Source of the DNA: Labilithrix sp.
Lineage (GTDB): Bacteria; Myxococcota; Polyangia; Polyangiales; Polyangiaceae
DNA length: 42,538 nucleotides
Assembly (NCBI GenBank): GCA_028287035.1
Contig: JAQBQL010000098.1
Location: 1-42,538, forward strand
Direction of reading: 5' to 3'
A program made the translations under genes and the position numbers. The notes under the pieces were generated by a model. That model made no database searches. It saw nothing but the letters and a program-made list of their open reading frames with translations, and was not told where the DNA came from. Position 1 is the first letter of the stretch. Each line of letters opens with the position of its first letter. Below are positions 1 through 8,244 of the stretch, in pieces.

Positions 1-2015
1 CCCGGCGCGGCACCCAGCGCGGCGCTGCTCGAGGGTTCCGCCGGCGCCGCGTCGCGCAGCGGCAGGCCCAGCTCGCGCGCCGTGTCGTGCTCGCCGCGGT
101 ACGCAATGCGCCCGTACAGCGCGAGCACCACGATGGTCGCCATGACGCCCACGAGCGCCAGCGCCACCGAGCGACCGCTCAGCCGCTTGATCGACGGGCG
201 CTCCTCGTCCTCGGTGGCGGCCTCGAGCCAGGCCGGTCCGGGCGCGTCGCTCACCGCGCGACGACGGCCGGTCTGGACGGCGCGCTCGTCTACGGCGGCC
301 GGCGCCTCGTCGGTCGGGTCGACCAGCGCCGGGTCGCTCGGGTCCTCGAAGGCGGCGACGGCGGCCCGCACCTCGGCGCTCGGCGGACGGCTACTCTTGC
401 GCCGTTCGCGCTCCTCCCAGTCGATGACCGATCCCGCGGTCTTCGCGAAGACGAGCTCCCGCGGCACGGTCTCGTCGACGATCGAGGTGCGCGAGGAAGG
501 CGGGCCGGCGGCCGGCCCTTCGCCGCTCGCCGGGCCGGAGGTCGGGTCCACGGTCCCGAGCACCACGATCGAGTCGCCGTGGAGCGGGGTGTCCGCGGCC
601 GCCGCGATCACGTTCGCGTTGGCGAGCGCGTCCGCCTCGGCCTCGGCCTGCTCCCGGGCGCGCGCGCTCGCGGGCGGCGACGTCGGAAGCGACGGCATTG
701 GCGAGGTGCGTGCGCCCTCCGAGTCGGGCCGCTTGACGCCTGGCTCGGACAGCGGCGCGATCGCCGGCAGGCGCAGCGTCTCGCCCGTCCTGCTCCGCGT
801 CGTGGCCGGGCTGTAGGGCTTGCTGCTGCGCGGGCGGCCTGACTGCGAGAGGCGCGGCGGCTGGGCGGTGCGCGGGCTCGGCACGCCTTCCGCGCCGTTG
901 TCCGCCTCCGGGAAGGGCCGCGTGAGCACGGCCGCGACGGGCGGCTCGAGCGTCATCGGCGTCGGCTCGAGCACCGGCGCCGGCGTCGCGGTGGGCTCCA
1001 CGAACACCTGCGGGAGCGCGGAAGCCGCATCGACACGCGCCGCGGCGGGCACCGCCGAATCGACCGCCGCCGGCACCAGCAGGCCCTCGAAGTACAGCTT
1101 CGAGAGCGTCGTGATCGTCGAGAGATCCTCGAACGGCGACTCGTCGACGACCTCCATCAGCGTGCGCTTGCCGTCGAGCAGGCGCAGGATTCCGTTGAGC
1201 TCGTCGGGGATCTCGCTCAGCCGATCGACCAGCCGTTCGTGGTCGACCTCGAACGCCTCGGTGAGCGGCGGGAGCTGCTCGACGAGGCGTCCCCACTCGT
1301 CGGCGCGGCGCATCCCCTCCATGACGAGGACCGCGGTGGCGTGATCGACCGTGTCCTCGCGGTCGACGGGGCCGAAGTCGACCTCGAAGTCGGCCTCGCT
1401 CCACACGAGCATGCGGTACACGGCTTCCTCGCCGCGCAAGGCTCCGACCTCCGCGTCGACGAGCCGGCCCCGGTCGAACCACACGTGACCGACGCGTCGC
1501 CCACTCTGGAGCGTGATCGTCCCGCTCTTGCGGGAGATCTCGAAGGTCTGGAGGAGATCCACGACCGTCATGTCGAGGATCGATCCGGCGAAGCGCGTCT
1601 TCGGGGACGTGGAGATTCGCTGGTCCGAGAGGCTCTCCTGCGTCCTCCGCGCGAGGACGAGGTTCACCCGCGCGAGCAGCTCGCGGACGAAGATGGGCTT
1701 CGTCAGGTAGTCCTCGACCCCGAGCTCCAGGCCCCGGATCTTGTCCTCCACCGAGCGCTGCGTCGCGAGGAAGATGACCGGGATGGTGGTCCACTCGATC
1801 TTCTCGCGGAGCCGCGTGACGAGGCCATAGCCATCGAGCTTCGGGAGCCGCGTGTCGGCGATGATCAGGTCGGGCAGCTGGTGCTCGAGGAGCTCCAGCG
1901 CGGCGAGACCGTCGTTCGCGCACGTCACGTTGTAGCCAGCCTTGCGCAGGCTGACCTCGAGAACCCGCAAGCTGCGCGGGTCCGCATCGACCAGGAGGAC
2001 CTTCTTCTTCGCCAC
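1..2015 (-). CDS. Response regulator receiver protein with DUF4388 domain and C-terminal membrane segment (3' end outside window)
   Basis: The frame opens with GTG ([13 protein letters not shown]) and stays open to the window edge, giving at least 671 residues. Residues 5-120 are a CheY-like receiver domain with acidic residues D10 and D12, phosphoacceptor D54 in [12 protein letters not shown] and K106 in LTKP. Residues about 135-235 match DUF4388 (PATAN-like), a domain common in myxobacterial and cyanobacterial regulators ([15 protein letters not shown], then [16 protein letters not shown]). A long low-complexity Ala/Pro/Ser linker follows, then one transmembrane helix at about residues 612-632 ([20 protein letters not shown]) and a tail of unknown length. 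A receiver tethered to a membrane segment suggests coupling of a phosphorylation signal to something at or across the membrane. It starts 56 bases after the Ser/Thr kinase stop and is probably in the same operon. The domain calls are firm and the role is not known. Confidence 0.85.
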   Translation of the reverse strand, partial: MAKKKVLLVDADPRSLRVLEVSLRKAGYNVTCANDGLAALELLEHQLPDLIIADTRLPKLDGYGLVTRLREKIEWTTIPVIFLATQRSVEDKIRGLELGVEDYLTKPIFVRELLARVNLVLARRTQESLSDQRISTSPKTRFAGSILDMTVVDLLQTFEISRKSGTITLQSGRRVGHVWFDRGRLVDAEVGALRGEEAVYRMLVWSEADFEVDFGPVDREDTVDHATAVLVMEGMRRADEWGRLVEQLPPLTEAFEVDHERLVDRLSEIPDELNGILRLLDGKRTLMEVVDESPFEDLSTITTLSKLYFEGLLVPAAVDSAVPAAARVDAASALPQVFVEPTATPAPVLEPTPMTLEPPVAAVLTRPFPEADNGAEGVPSPRTAQPPRLSQSGRPRSSKPYSPATTRSRTGETLRLPAIAPLSEPGVKRPDSEGARTSPMPSLPTSPPASARAREQAEAEADALANANVIAAAADTPLHGDSIVVLGTVDPTSGPASGEGPAAGPPSSRTSIVDETVPRELVFAKTAGSVIDWEERERRKSSRPPSAEVRAAVAAFEDPSDPALVDPTDEAPAAVDERAVQTGRRRAVSDAPGPAWLEAATEDEERPSIKRLSGRSVALALVGVMATIVVLALYGRIAYRGEHDTARELGLPLRDAAPAEPSSSAALGAAP

Positions 2016-2071
2016 GAGCGCTCCGGCGAAGGATCGGCCTCGGGCGCGCGCGGGTCAACGTTTCCGCGACG

Positions 2072-3646
2072 CTAGTGCTTCCAGGGGTCCTTGAAGTCGT
2101 CGGACGGCCGAACGGACGGGGCGCCCGCCGTGCTCGCCGGGCGCTCGGCGCCGGAGGAGGAGCGCGTCCCCTCCCCTGCGGCGCCTCCGCTCGTCGTCAC
2201 GCCCGACGCGCCGGCGCTCGCGCGTCGCACGCCGGCCGGGCCTCGCGCCTCCCGCCGTTCGTCCGCCGTCGGCATCGGCGCGGTACCTACCGAGGTGCTT
2301 ACCGAAGCGGCGGTGTCGTTCGCCGGCTCGGGCGCCGGGATCCACGCGGAGGCCGCCGTGGCCGGCGAGACCGGGGACGCCGTGGTCGCCGCTCCCGAAG
2401 AGCGCTCGTCACGCGGGTCGCCCGCGACGACGGTGCGCACGAGGGCGATCGCGCCGAGGGCCGCCGCCGCGCCCACCATCGCGAGCGCCGCGAGCCGCCA
2501 CTGCCGACGCTTCTCGCGATCGAGCTGACGCGCCACGGAGCTCTCGATGCGGTCGGCGGTGCTGCGCGACATCGGGGCAGGTCCGGCGCGTGGGGCGAGC
2601 GGCAGCCGCGCGGTCCCGCCGACCACCGCGCGTGCCAGCGGGGCCGTCGCGCCTTCGACGATCGGCGCGAGCGCGGCCGAGAGCGCCTGCATCGACGGGT
2701 AGCGCGCGACCGGCTCCTTCTCGAGGGCGCGCAGCACGAGGTCCTCGAGCGCTCCGAGCTGCACGCCGCCGCGACGCTCGCTCGGCCGCGTCGGCGCCTC
2801 GAAGAGGTGCTTCGTGAGCACGCCCATGTACGTCTCGGCCTCGAACGGTACGGTCCCCGTGATCATCTCGTAGAGGAGGACGCCCAGCGAGTAGACGTCG
2901 GCCCGCCCGTCGAGCGGCGCGCCGCTCGCCTGCTCCGGGGACATGTAATACGGGGTCCCGAAGACGATGCCCGGCCGCGTGAGCGCGCTGCCGCCCAGGA
3001 TCTTGGCCGCGCCGAAGTCGACGATGCGCACGTCCGCCGCGGGATCGCGCCGCGGCGAGGCACCGACGAGGAACACGTTCTCCGGCTTGAGATCGCGGTG
3101 CACGACGCCGACCGCGTGAGCCGCATGGAGAGCATCGGCGATGCGCTGCGCGATGGCAGCCGCGACGCGCGGCTCGAGCACGCCGCGCGCGTGGAGGTAC
3201 GTCGCGAGGGTCTCGCCGACGAGATGCTCCATCACGAAGTACGGAGCGTCCTGCCCGCTCTCGTCCAGGTTGCCGAAGTCGTTGATGGCGACGACCGACG
3301 GATGGCGAACCGCCGCCGTCGCGCGCGCCTCCTGCATGAAGCGAGCGGCGAGCGCCGGATCCTTCGCGAGGTCGCGACGCAGCACCTTCATCGCGAAGAT
3401 GCGGTCGAGGGTGATGTGGCGCACCTGGTAGACGGTGCCCATCCCCCCCTCGCCGAGCGGCAAGAGGACCTCGTAGCGACCGGCCACCACGGTGCCGGTC
3501 AGCGGGTCGGCGCGCGGATCGAACGTGGAGGCCTCGAGCGGCGCGCCGTCGAACGGGCAGAACGCCCCTTCCCGGCCGAAGCCCGTGCCGCACTCCGGGC
3601 ACCGCTTCGCGTCGCGGAGATCCTTGATGGTGTCAGCCCCCGTCAT
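2072..3646 (-). CDS. Serine/threonine protein kinase with N-terminal zinc ribbon and one transmembrane helix
   Basis: A Hanks-type kinase of 524 residues. An N-terminal zinc-ribbon-like element has C16xxC19 and C30 in CPFDG. The catalytic domain spans about residues 57-335, with glycine loop GEGGMG at 65-70, ATP lysine K87, HRDLKPEN with catalytic D185, DFG at 210-212 and YYMSPEQ in the activation segment. One transmembrane helix at about 385-407 is followed by a Ser/Thr/Ala-rich tail with no recognised sensor domain. All catalytic residues are present, so it should be active at the inner membrane. I chose the ATG at 3646 because it lies inside the 3' end of the upstream lipoprotein gene (14-base overlap), a typical coupled start; an in-frame start at 3709 would extend the overlap. 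The response regulator downstream is a plausible partner, though crosstalk is an inference. Confidence 0.92.
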   Translation of the reverse strand: MTGADTIKDLRDAKRCPECGTGFGREGAFCPFDGAPLEASTFDPRADPLTGTVVAGRYEVLLPLGEGGMGTVYQVRHITLDRIFAMKVLRRDLAKDPALAARFMQEARATAAVRHPSVVAINDFGNLDESGQDAPYFVMEHLVGETLATYLHARGVLEPRVAAAIAQRIADALHAAHAVGVVHRDLKPENVFLVGASPRRDPAADVRIVDFGAAKILGGSALTRPGIVFGTPYYMSPEQASGAPLDGRADVYSLGVLLYEMITGTVPFEAETYMGVLTKHLFEAPTRPSERRGGVQLGALEDLVLRALEKEPVARYPSMQALSAALAPIVEGATAPLARAVVGGTARLPLAPRAGPAPMSRSTADRIESSVARQLDREKRRQWRLAALAMVGAAAALGAIALVRTVVAGDPRDERSSGAATTASPVSPATAASAWIPAPEPANDTAASVSTSVGTAPMPTADERREARGPAGVRRASAGASGVTTSGGAAGEGTRSSSGAERPASTAGAPSVRPSDDFKDPWKH

Positions 3647-3863
3647 CCGCGGCGTCCTCGGCGCTCGCGTCCGGCGCGCCGCCGTCGGGCGTCGTGCAGA
3701 CGCCTTCACGGCACGCGAGCTCGCCGCCGCAGTCCTTGTTCCGCGTGCACGGTCCGTTCAGGCCGCTCGACGGCGAGTCTCCGCCGCCGCAGCCCGGATC
3801 CCGCCCGAGCCCGAGGCCCGCGATGGACACGAGCGACATGACGAGGGCTGCGCGCGCGACCAC
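3633..3863 (-). CDS. Small Cys-rich exported or lipoprotein-like protein
   Basis: About 76 residues from GTG 3863 (MVARAALVMSLVSIAGLGLG). A hydrophobic export-like segment is followed by PGCGGGDS, a poor lipobox, then a compact Cys motif (NGPCTRNKDCGGELACREGVC) of the short disulfide-rich kind seen in many myxobacterial surface lipoproteins, and an acidic Asp/Ala tail. GTG 3863 sits 7 bases after a TAGACT hexamer (3871-3876), which fits the leaderless pattern of this window; ATG 3840 is the alternative. The gene overlaps the kinase start by 14 bases, so the two are probably made together, and the protein could be an extracytoplasmic partner of the kinase, which has no recognisable sensor domain. 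Function unknown. Confidence 0.6.
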   Translation of the reverse strand: MVARAALVMSLVSIAGLGLGRDPGCGGGDSPSSGLNGPCTRNKDCGGELACREGVCTTPDGGAPDASAEDAADDGG

Positions 3864-3870
3864 GATGGAG

Positions 3871-3876
3871 AGTCTA
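3871..3876 (-). promoter_or_regulatory. -10-like hexamer TAGACT for the 3863 gene
   Basis: TAGACT lies 7 bases before GTG 3863, so a transcript starting 6-8 bases after it would be leaderless. It is 21 bases from a similar hexamer facing the other way. Confidence 0.5.
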
Positions 3877-3897
3877 GCCGTGTCGACCAGCCGGCGG

Positions 3898-3903
3898 TAG
3901 GGT
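3898..3903 (+). promoter_or_regulatory. -10-like hexamer TAGGGT for the TPR gene
   Basis: TAGGGT ends 9 bases before GTG 3913. No convincing -35 box is visible. It forms a divergent pair with the hexamer at 3871-3876. Confidence 0.5.
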
Positions 3904-3912
3904 GGCCGGATC

Positions 3913-4638
3913 GTGAGCGATACCGACCCTCCTGCGCACGACGATGACGCGGTCGCCCACGACGACGACGCGGCGGGCACCCTCGTCGAGGGCGGCGAGG
4001 CCCACCTCTACGACGGCGACTACGCCGGCGCGCGCCGTCTCTTCGCGAAGGCCGTCGCGGTCCTCGAGCAGCTCCACGGGCCCGACGCCCCGGACCTCAT
4101 CGCGCCGCTCATGGGGCTCGCCCGGGCGACCGGCGAGAACAACGCGTCGGCGTCGCCCGAGATCGACCAGGAGCTCGCGGTCCAGACGCGCGCGCTCGCG
4201 ATCGCCGAGAAGTCACTCGACGCCGACGACCCGCTCCTCGCCGAGGTGCTCCACGCGCACGGCGTGAGCACGTGGGCGAGCGGGCGCGCGGCCGAGGGCG
4301 TCGCGCTCCTCGAGCGGGCGCTCGCCGTGGCTCGCGCCGCCGGTCTCGGGCCCGCCTCGTACATCGCGCCGCTGCTCGGGGCCCTGCTCGATGCGCGGCG
4401 CGCGGACGACACGCTTCCCCATGCGCGCGAGCTGCTCGCCCTCGAGGCCGCGTCCGGCGGCGCCGCCGATCTGACGACTCTCTTCGTCGTCGGCCAGTGC
4501 TTCCGCGAAGCGGGCGCGCTCGCCGAGGCGCGCGCCGTGTTCGAGCGCTTCCTCGCCGCGTGGGGCGAGGAAGGCAACCCGGTCATCCGCGAGCAGGTCG
4601 AGCAGTGGCTCGCCGAGCTGTCACGCCCGGCGAGCTGA
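3913..4638 (+). CDS. Tetratricopeptide-repeat protein
   Basis: 241 residues from GTG 3913 (MSDTDPPAHDDD). After an Asp/His-rich acidic start, several degenerate TPR helical pairs are visible: residues about 25-55 (EGGEAHLYDGDYAGARRLFA), 75-130, 130-165 and 180-235 (GQCFREAGALAEARAVFERF). There is no signal peptide or membrane segment, so it is probably a cytoplasmic adaptor of the kinesin-light-chain-like TPR type that often lies near Ser/Thr kinases in myxobacteria. It is divergent from the lipoprotein-kinase operon, with only about 50 bases between the two start codons. Its end is 24 bases from the end of the convergent SPFH gene. A specific partner cannot be named from sequence. Confidence 0.8.
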   Translation: MSDTDPPAHDDDAVAHDDDAAGTLVEGGEAHLYDGDYAGARRLFAKAVAVLEQLHGPDAPDLIAPLMGLARATGENNASASPEIDQELAVQTRALAIAEKSLDADDPLLAEVLHAHGVSTWASGRAAEGVALLERALAVARAAGLGPASYIAPLLGALLDARRADDTLPHARELLALEAASGGAADLTTLFVVGQCFREAGALAEARAVFERFLAAWGEEGNPVIREQVEQWLAELSRPAS

Positions 4639-4662
4639 CCGCCGCCCGCCCTTCCGTTCCGC

Positions 4663-5841
4663 TCAGGTGGCGGTCGCCGAGGTCCCGCAGTTCGCACAGA
4701 ACTTCGCGTTCGCCGCCGTCTCGAGCCCGCAGTTGCTGCAGAACTTCTTCGCCTGCGCGAGCTGACCGCCGCACTCCGCGCAGAACTTCCCGCCCGGCTG
4801 CTTGGTCCCGCACTTCGCGCACGTCACCATCGCGCCGCCCGGCGTGAACTGCGGCTGCGAGGGCTGCTGCGCCTGCATGGCGCCGCCCATCTGGTTCGCC
4901 ATGTTGACGCCCATCGCCATCTGCACGCCGGCGCCGGCGATGCCGCCGCCCTCGACGCCGAAGTTCTTCATGCCCTCGCCGGCGCCGATGATCGCCTGGC
5001 CCGCGGCGTAGTTGTTGTAGTTGCCCGCGAGCTCCTTCACGTAGCGCGAGTCCTGCCCGAACCGCTGGTCGAGCTCGAACTGCTTCGCCTTCGCGGCCGC
5101 CTCGGCGACCTTGACACCGCGGTTCGCCTTCGCGATCTCGGCGTTCGCCTCGACGAGGCGCTGCCGGTCCTCCTCGGAGAAGTTCAGGTTGAACTGCCCC
5201 ATCTGGAGGATGCGCACGCCGATCTCGTTGAGGTCGGGCGCGTTCGCGATGAAGGCGTTCGCGAGCTTCGTGGTGAGCGACACCGCCTGGAGAACGCTCT
5301 TGTTCTCGATCTCGCAGAGCTCGCCCAGGGTCGTCTTGACCCCGTTCATGAAGAGACCCTTCACCCAGTGGAGGATCTGGTCGTTGTCGCCCTGCGCGGC
5401 CTGGCCGGTGTAGCCGAGGATGAAGCGCACGGGATCGGTCACGACCAGCGAGAACTCGCCGAAGATGCGCGGGATGACCTGCTCGCCGGTGAGCGGGTCG
5501 ATCATGTCGCCGATGGGGCCGCCGAACGGCACGCTGCGCACCGGCGCGGTCTTCACGAAGAAGATCTCGCTGATGAAGACGTCGCCCCCCGTGAACTTGT
5601 TCACGATGTTGTTGAGGAAGGGGATGTTCTGGGTCGACAGCGTGTGCCGCCCCGGGGGCAGGACGCCGACCACCTGGCCGTCCTTGAAGAAGACCGCCAC
5701 CTCGTCGCTGTCGACCGTCAGCTGCGACCAGAACGGGAAGTTCTGGTCGGGATGCTTGTAGACGATCAGGTGCTTCATCTGATCCGGGCGCGCGATCATC
5801 ATCTCGCGCACGCCGTTCTTCACGAAATCGAACACACCCAT
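4663..5841 (-). CDS. SPFH/band-7 family protein with C-terminal zinc ribbons (YdjI / virion-core-like)
   Basis: 392 residues. Residues about 25-225 carry an SPFH (stomatin/prohibitin-like) fold, including GQVVGVLPPGRHTLST near the start and the typical IGVRILQMGQFNLNFSEEDRQRLVEA before a charged Ala/Lys coiled-coil region (about 225-275). A Gly/Met/Gln-rich linker leads to zinc ribbons at residues 341-388, with CxxC pairs in CAKCG, CAECGG, CSNCG and CANCG. This matches the family annotated as virion core protein or SPFH-domain YdjI-like. Family members are thought to scaffold membranes or large complexes, but their role is poorly defined. There is no N-terminal transmembrane helix. The ATG start has a GGAG 7 bases upstream (5849-5852). 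The gene is transcribed alone, convergent with the TPR gene. Confidence 0.88.
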   Translation of the reverse strand: MGVFDFVKNGVREMMIARPDQMKHLIVYKHPDQNFPFWSQLTVDSDEVAVFFKDGQVVGVLPPGRHTLSTQNIPFLNNIVNKFTGGDVFISEIFFVKTAPVRSVPFGGPIGDMIDPLTGEQVIPRIFGEFSLVVTDPVRFILGYTGQAAQGDNDQILHWVKGLFMNGVKTTLGELCEIENKSVLQAVSLTTKLANAFIANAPDLNEIGVRILQMGQFNLNFSEEDRQRLVEANAEIAKANRGVKVAEAAAKAKQFELDQRFGQDSRYVKELAGNYNNYAAGQAIIGAGEGMKNFGVEGGGIAGAGVQMAMGVNMANQMGGAMQAQQPSQPQFTPGGAMVTCAKCGTKQPGGKFCAECGGQLAQAKKFCSNCGLETAANAKFCANCGTSATAT

Positions 5842-5919
5842 CGTATTGCTCCGCTCTGAAGAGGCCGACAGTCCAGGCGCCAGGGTAAATCGAGGATCGC
5901 CCGGCCGCCAGTGTCGCGG

Positions 5920-5925
5920 TATCGT
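5920..5925 (+). promoter_or_regulatory. -10-like hexamer TATCGT for the 5933 gene
   Basis: TATCGT lies 7 bases before GTG 5933 and supports that start over upstream in-frame codons. Confidence 0.45.
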
Positions 5926-5932
5926 TTGCTAC

Positions 5933-7108
5933 GTGAGCGCCGCCCTCGCCATCGACATCTCGGCCCTCCCGCCGAACGCGCAGAAGATCCTCGACCCCAA
6001 CGGCCCCGCGCCGCTGAAGGGCATGGCCGCGAAGGGCCTCGCCCCGGGCCTCAAGCCCGGGGAGACCCTCGCCGTCATCTGCGCGCTGTCCCTCGGCGAC
6101 ACCGTGCACAGCGAGGTGGCACGGAAGACGCTTGCGGCGCTTCCGCTTCCTCTCCTGAACGGCGCGCTCGGCGGCGAGGTCCAGCCGGCGGTCCTCGACG
6201 TCCTCGGCCCGATCTACGCGACGGACGCGAACCTCTCCGAGAAGATCCTGCACCACCCGGCGATCCTGCCGATGACGGTGGCAGCGATGGCCGCGGTCGC
6301 CAGCGAGGGCGTGTGCGAGCTCATCGCGACGAACGAGGAACGGCTCCTCGCGAACCCGGCGATCATCGAGAAGCTCTATCTCAACAAGAACACGCGGATG
6401 TCGACCGCCGACCGGATCCTCGAGCTGGCGGTGCGCAACAACGTCGACTGCCCGGGGATCCCAGCCTTCGAGCAGGCGAAGAAGGCCATCGAGGGCGAGC
6501 TCATCGCGGAGCCGAGCCCGGAGCCGAGCTTCGATGACCTCCAGTTCAAGGACGCCCACGCCCTCGCGAAGGAGACGACGCTCGCCGAGGGCGAGGACAC
6601 GCACGCTCTCGACCCCGCGACGGGCAAGGAGGAGGTCGCCGAGAAGGCGAAGCCGCTCCACGCGGTGTGGGCCGATCTCCGGCCGCCCGCGAAGATCCGG
6701 CTCCTGACCCTCGGGTCGGTCAAGTCGTACGGCCCCGGCGGCGTCGTCGAGGAGCAGAGCTTCGACATGAAGGCGATCCGCATGCTCGGCGTTCGCGACC
6801 CGAACCCGCTCGTCTCGGTCGCGGCGCTGAAGGCGCCTGGCATGAGCGACAGCGAGGTCGTCCGGATCTCGGCGATGCGCAACGTGTCCGAGGACGTGCT
6901 GCGCGAGATCTGCGGCAAGGGCGACTGGACCCGCGTGTATCAGGTGAAGGTCAACCTCGTCGCCAACCCGCGGACGCCGTTCGGCCAATCGTCGAAGTTC
7001 GTCATGCACCTGCGCGACAACGACCTCAAGACGATCTCGAAGAGCAAGGACGTTCCCGGCGCGGTGCAGACGGCGGCGAAGCAGCAGCTCTCGCGAAAGG
7101 GCAAATGA
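5933..7108 (+). CDS. Hypothetical alpha-helical repeat protein
   Basis: 391 residues from GTG 5933 (MSAALAIDISALPPNAQKIL). I chose this start because it is 7 bases after TATCGT and because the upstream in-frame extension (from 5846) is non-protein-like and overlaps the promoter region of the SPFH gene. The protein is soluble and mostly helical, with HEAT-like spacing at residues about 45-170 (repeated Leu/Ala-rich helices, e.g. LPMTVAAMAAVASEGVCELI), an acidic linker near 195-230, and a second helical part at about 235-385 with a repeat of similar logic (MLGVRDPNPLVSVAALKAPGM, then DSEVVRISAMRNVSEDVLREI). It recalls bacterial DUF2336/HEAT-type solenoids, but I cannot assign a family. It overlaps the next gene by 4 bases (ATGA), so the two are co-translated. 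Confidence 0.8.
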   Translation: MSAALAIDISALPPNAQKILDPNGPAPLKGMAAKGLAPGLKPGETLAVICALSLGDTVHSEVARKTLAALPLPLLNGALGGEVQPAVLDVLGPIYATDANLSEKILHHPAILPMTVAAMAAVASEGVCELIATNEERLLANPAIIEKLYLNKNTRMSTADRILELAVRNNVDCPGIPAFEQAKKAIEGELIAEPSPEPSFDDLQFKDAHALAKETTLAEGEDTHALDPATGKEEVAEKAKPLHAVWADLRPPAKIRLLTLGSVKSYGPGGVVEEQSFDMKAIRMLGVRDPNPLVSVAALKAPGMSDSEVVRISAMRNVSEDVLREICGKGDWTRVYQVKVNLVANPRTPFGQSSKFVMHLRDNDLKTISKSKDVPGAVQTAAKQQLSRKGK

Positions 7109-8100
7109 TGCGAAGGAGCACTTTGTCTCGCGGCGCCATCGTCACGGCCCTGCTCGCCGCGGTCGCGGTGTGGGCGTGCTCGTCGGAGGACGACGCTGGC
7201 GCCGGACCGGCGGATCCGGGCGGCAGCTCGTCGGGCAGCTCGGGCGCGTCGGGCACGTCGGGCAGCTCCGGTAGCCCGGGCAGCTCCGGCGGCGAGGGCG
7301 AGGGAGGCGCGCCCGACGCGGCGCCGCCGCCGCCCCCTCCGAAGCCCGTGTACGTGGTGTCTACCCACGAGACGACGACCACCTCCGGCGGCGTGCTTCG
7401 CAAGTACAACCTCTCGCTTCCCGTGGATTACGCGGCGAGCCGGAGCTATCCGCTCGTCCTGTCGTTCCACGGCAGCCCCGGCAATGCCGACGTCATGCTG
7501 ATGTACAATCCGTTCGACGGAGCGTCCAAGAAGGACGCGATCGTGGCCTATCCGAACGCCCTCGACGCGAGCTGGGACCTGACGGCGAGCACCTCGAACG
7601 TCGACATGCAGTTCACGAAGGAGCTCGTCACGGAGCTCGCGGGCAAGTACAGCATCGACACCGCGCGCGTGTTCGGCGTCGGCTGGAGCGGCGGCGGGTT
7701 CTTCGTCAACATGCTCGCGTGCACGTTCCCGAGCCTCATGAAGGCGTTCGCCTCGCATTCCGGGGGCGCGCCGTATTCCGACATCGTTCCGCTCGGGTCG
7801 AAGTATCCGAACGGCTATCCGAAGTGTGGTGACGCCGAGTCGCCGGTCGCGGCCTTCATCTTCCACGGCCAGCTCGACAACACGGTTCCGTATGGCAGCG
7901 GCGAGTTCGAGTCTTCGTACTGGGGATACGTGAACGGCTGCTCGGACAACGCGTCGCCGATCATGCCCGCGCCCTGCGTGACCCACGACGGGTGCCCGGC
8001 CGGCAAGCCGGTGGTCTTCTGCGGCTACCCGGCGGCGGGGCATGGCGTCGAGCCGACCGCGTTCGACACGTCGTGGGCGCTGTTCAACGGGCTGCCCTAG
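7105..8100 (+). CDS. Esterase lipoprotein of the PHB depolymerase / LpqC family
   Basis: 331 residues. A type II signal peptide (MMRRSTLSRGAIVTALLAAV, lipobox VWAC) is followed by an Asp/Gly/Ser/Pro linker to about residue 80, a spacer often seen in myxobacterial surface lipoproteins. The alpha/beta-hydrolase domain follows: LVLSFHGSPG for the oxyanion region, nucleophile S195 in GWSGGG, D258 in HGQLDNTVPY and H313 in AAGHGVEP, so the catalytic triad is complete. Homologues (COG3509) cleave polyhydroxyalkanoate or feruloyl/acetyl esters on polysaccharides. The substrate here is unknown. The ATG at 7105 overlaps the upstream stop (ATGATG; 7108 is an equal alternative). No regulatory element of its own is visible. 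Confidence 0.88.
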   Translation: MMRRSTLSRGAIVTALLAAVAVWACSSEDDAGAGPADPGGSSSGSSGASGTSGSSGSPGSSGGEGEGGAPDAAPPPPPPKPVYVVSTHETTTTSGGVLRKYNLSLPVDYAASRSYPLVLSFHGSPGNADVMLMYNPFDGASKKDAIVAYPNALDASWDLTASTSNVDMQFTKELVTELAGKYSIDTARVFGVGWSGGGFFVNMLACTFPSLMKAFASHSGGAPYSDIVPLGSKYPNGYPKCGDAESPVAAFIFHGQLDNTVPYGSGEFESSYWGYVNGCSDNASPIMPAPCVTHDGCPAGKPVVFCGYPAAGHGVEPTAFDTSWALFNGLP

Positions 8101-8177
8101 GGCGTCGCACGCCGGGACCGAGGAATCGCAGCAACCGTTTCCCGGAGCGGCCGACTGCCGCCACGACCGTCCTTGCG

Positions 8178-8224
8178 ACGCGACTGCTTCGCGTACGTAC
8201 CGGTCGTACCGAGCTCACGAGCTC
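8178..8224. repeat. Short inverted repeats in the leader of the 8245 gene
   Basis: ACGCG (8178-8182) pairs with CGCGT (8190-8194) across 7 bases. GAGCTC occurs twice (8211-8216 and 8219-8224) separated by AC, so the element is at once a direct and an inverted repeat. This lies in the 144-base gap between the esterase and the next gene and could be an operator or an mRNA hairpin; the stems are short. Confidence 0.3.
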
Positions 8225-8230
8225 CTTTCG

Positions 8231-8236
8231 AGAGGA
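8231..8236 (+). promoter_or_regulatory. Shine-Dalgarno site that decides the 8245 start
   Basis: AGAGGA lies 8 bases before GTG 8245. The other in-frame candidates (ATG 8281, TTG 8173) have no such site. Confidence 0.6.
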
Positions 8237-8244
8237 ACACTCTA

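Noticed and set aside
391..2058. Long minus-strand open frame of 555 codons
   Set aside because: It is out of frame with the receiver-DUF4388 gene on the same strand and encodes an Arg/Pro/Gly-rich sequence with no domain, a typical high-GC shadow.
4583..7009. Minus-strand open frame of 808 codons
   Set aside because: It crosses the SPFH gene in another frame and continues antisense to the 5933 gene. The Arg/Asp/His-rich translation has no motif, while the overlapped genes have clear domains.
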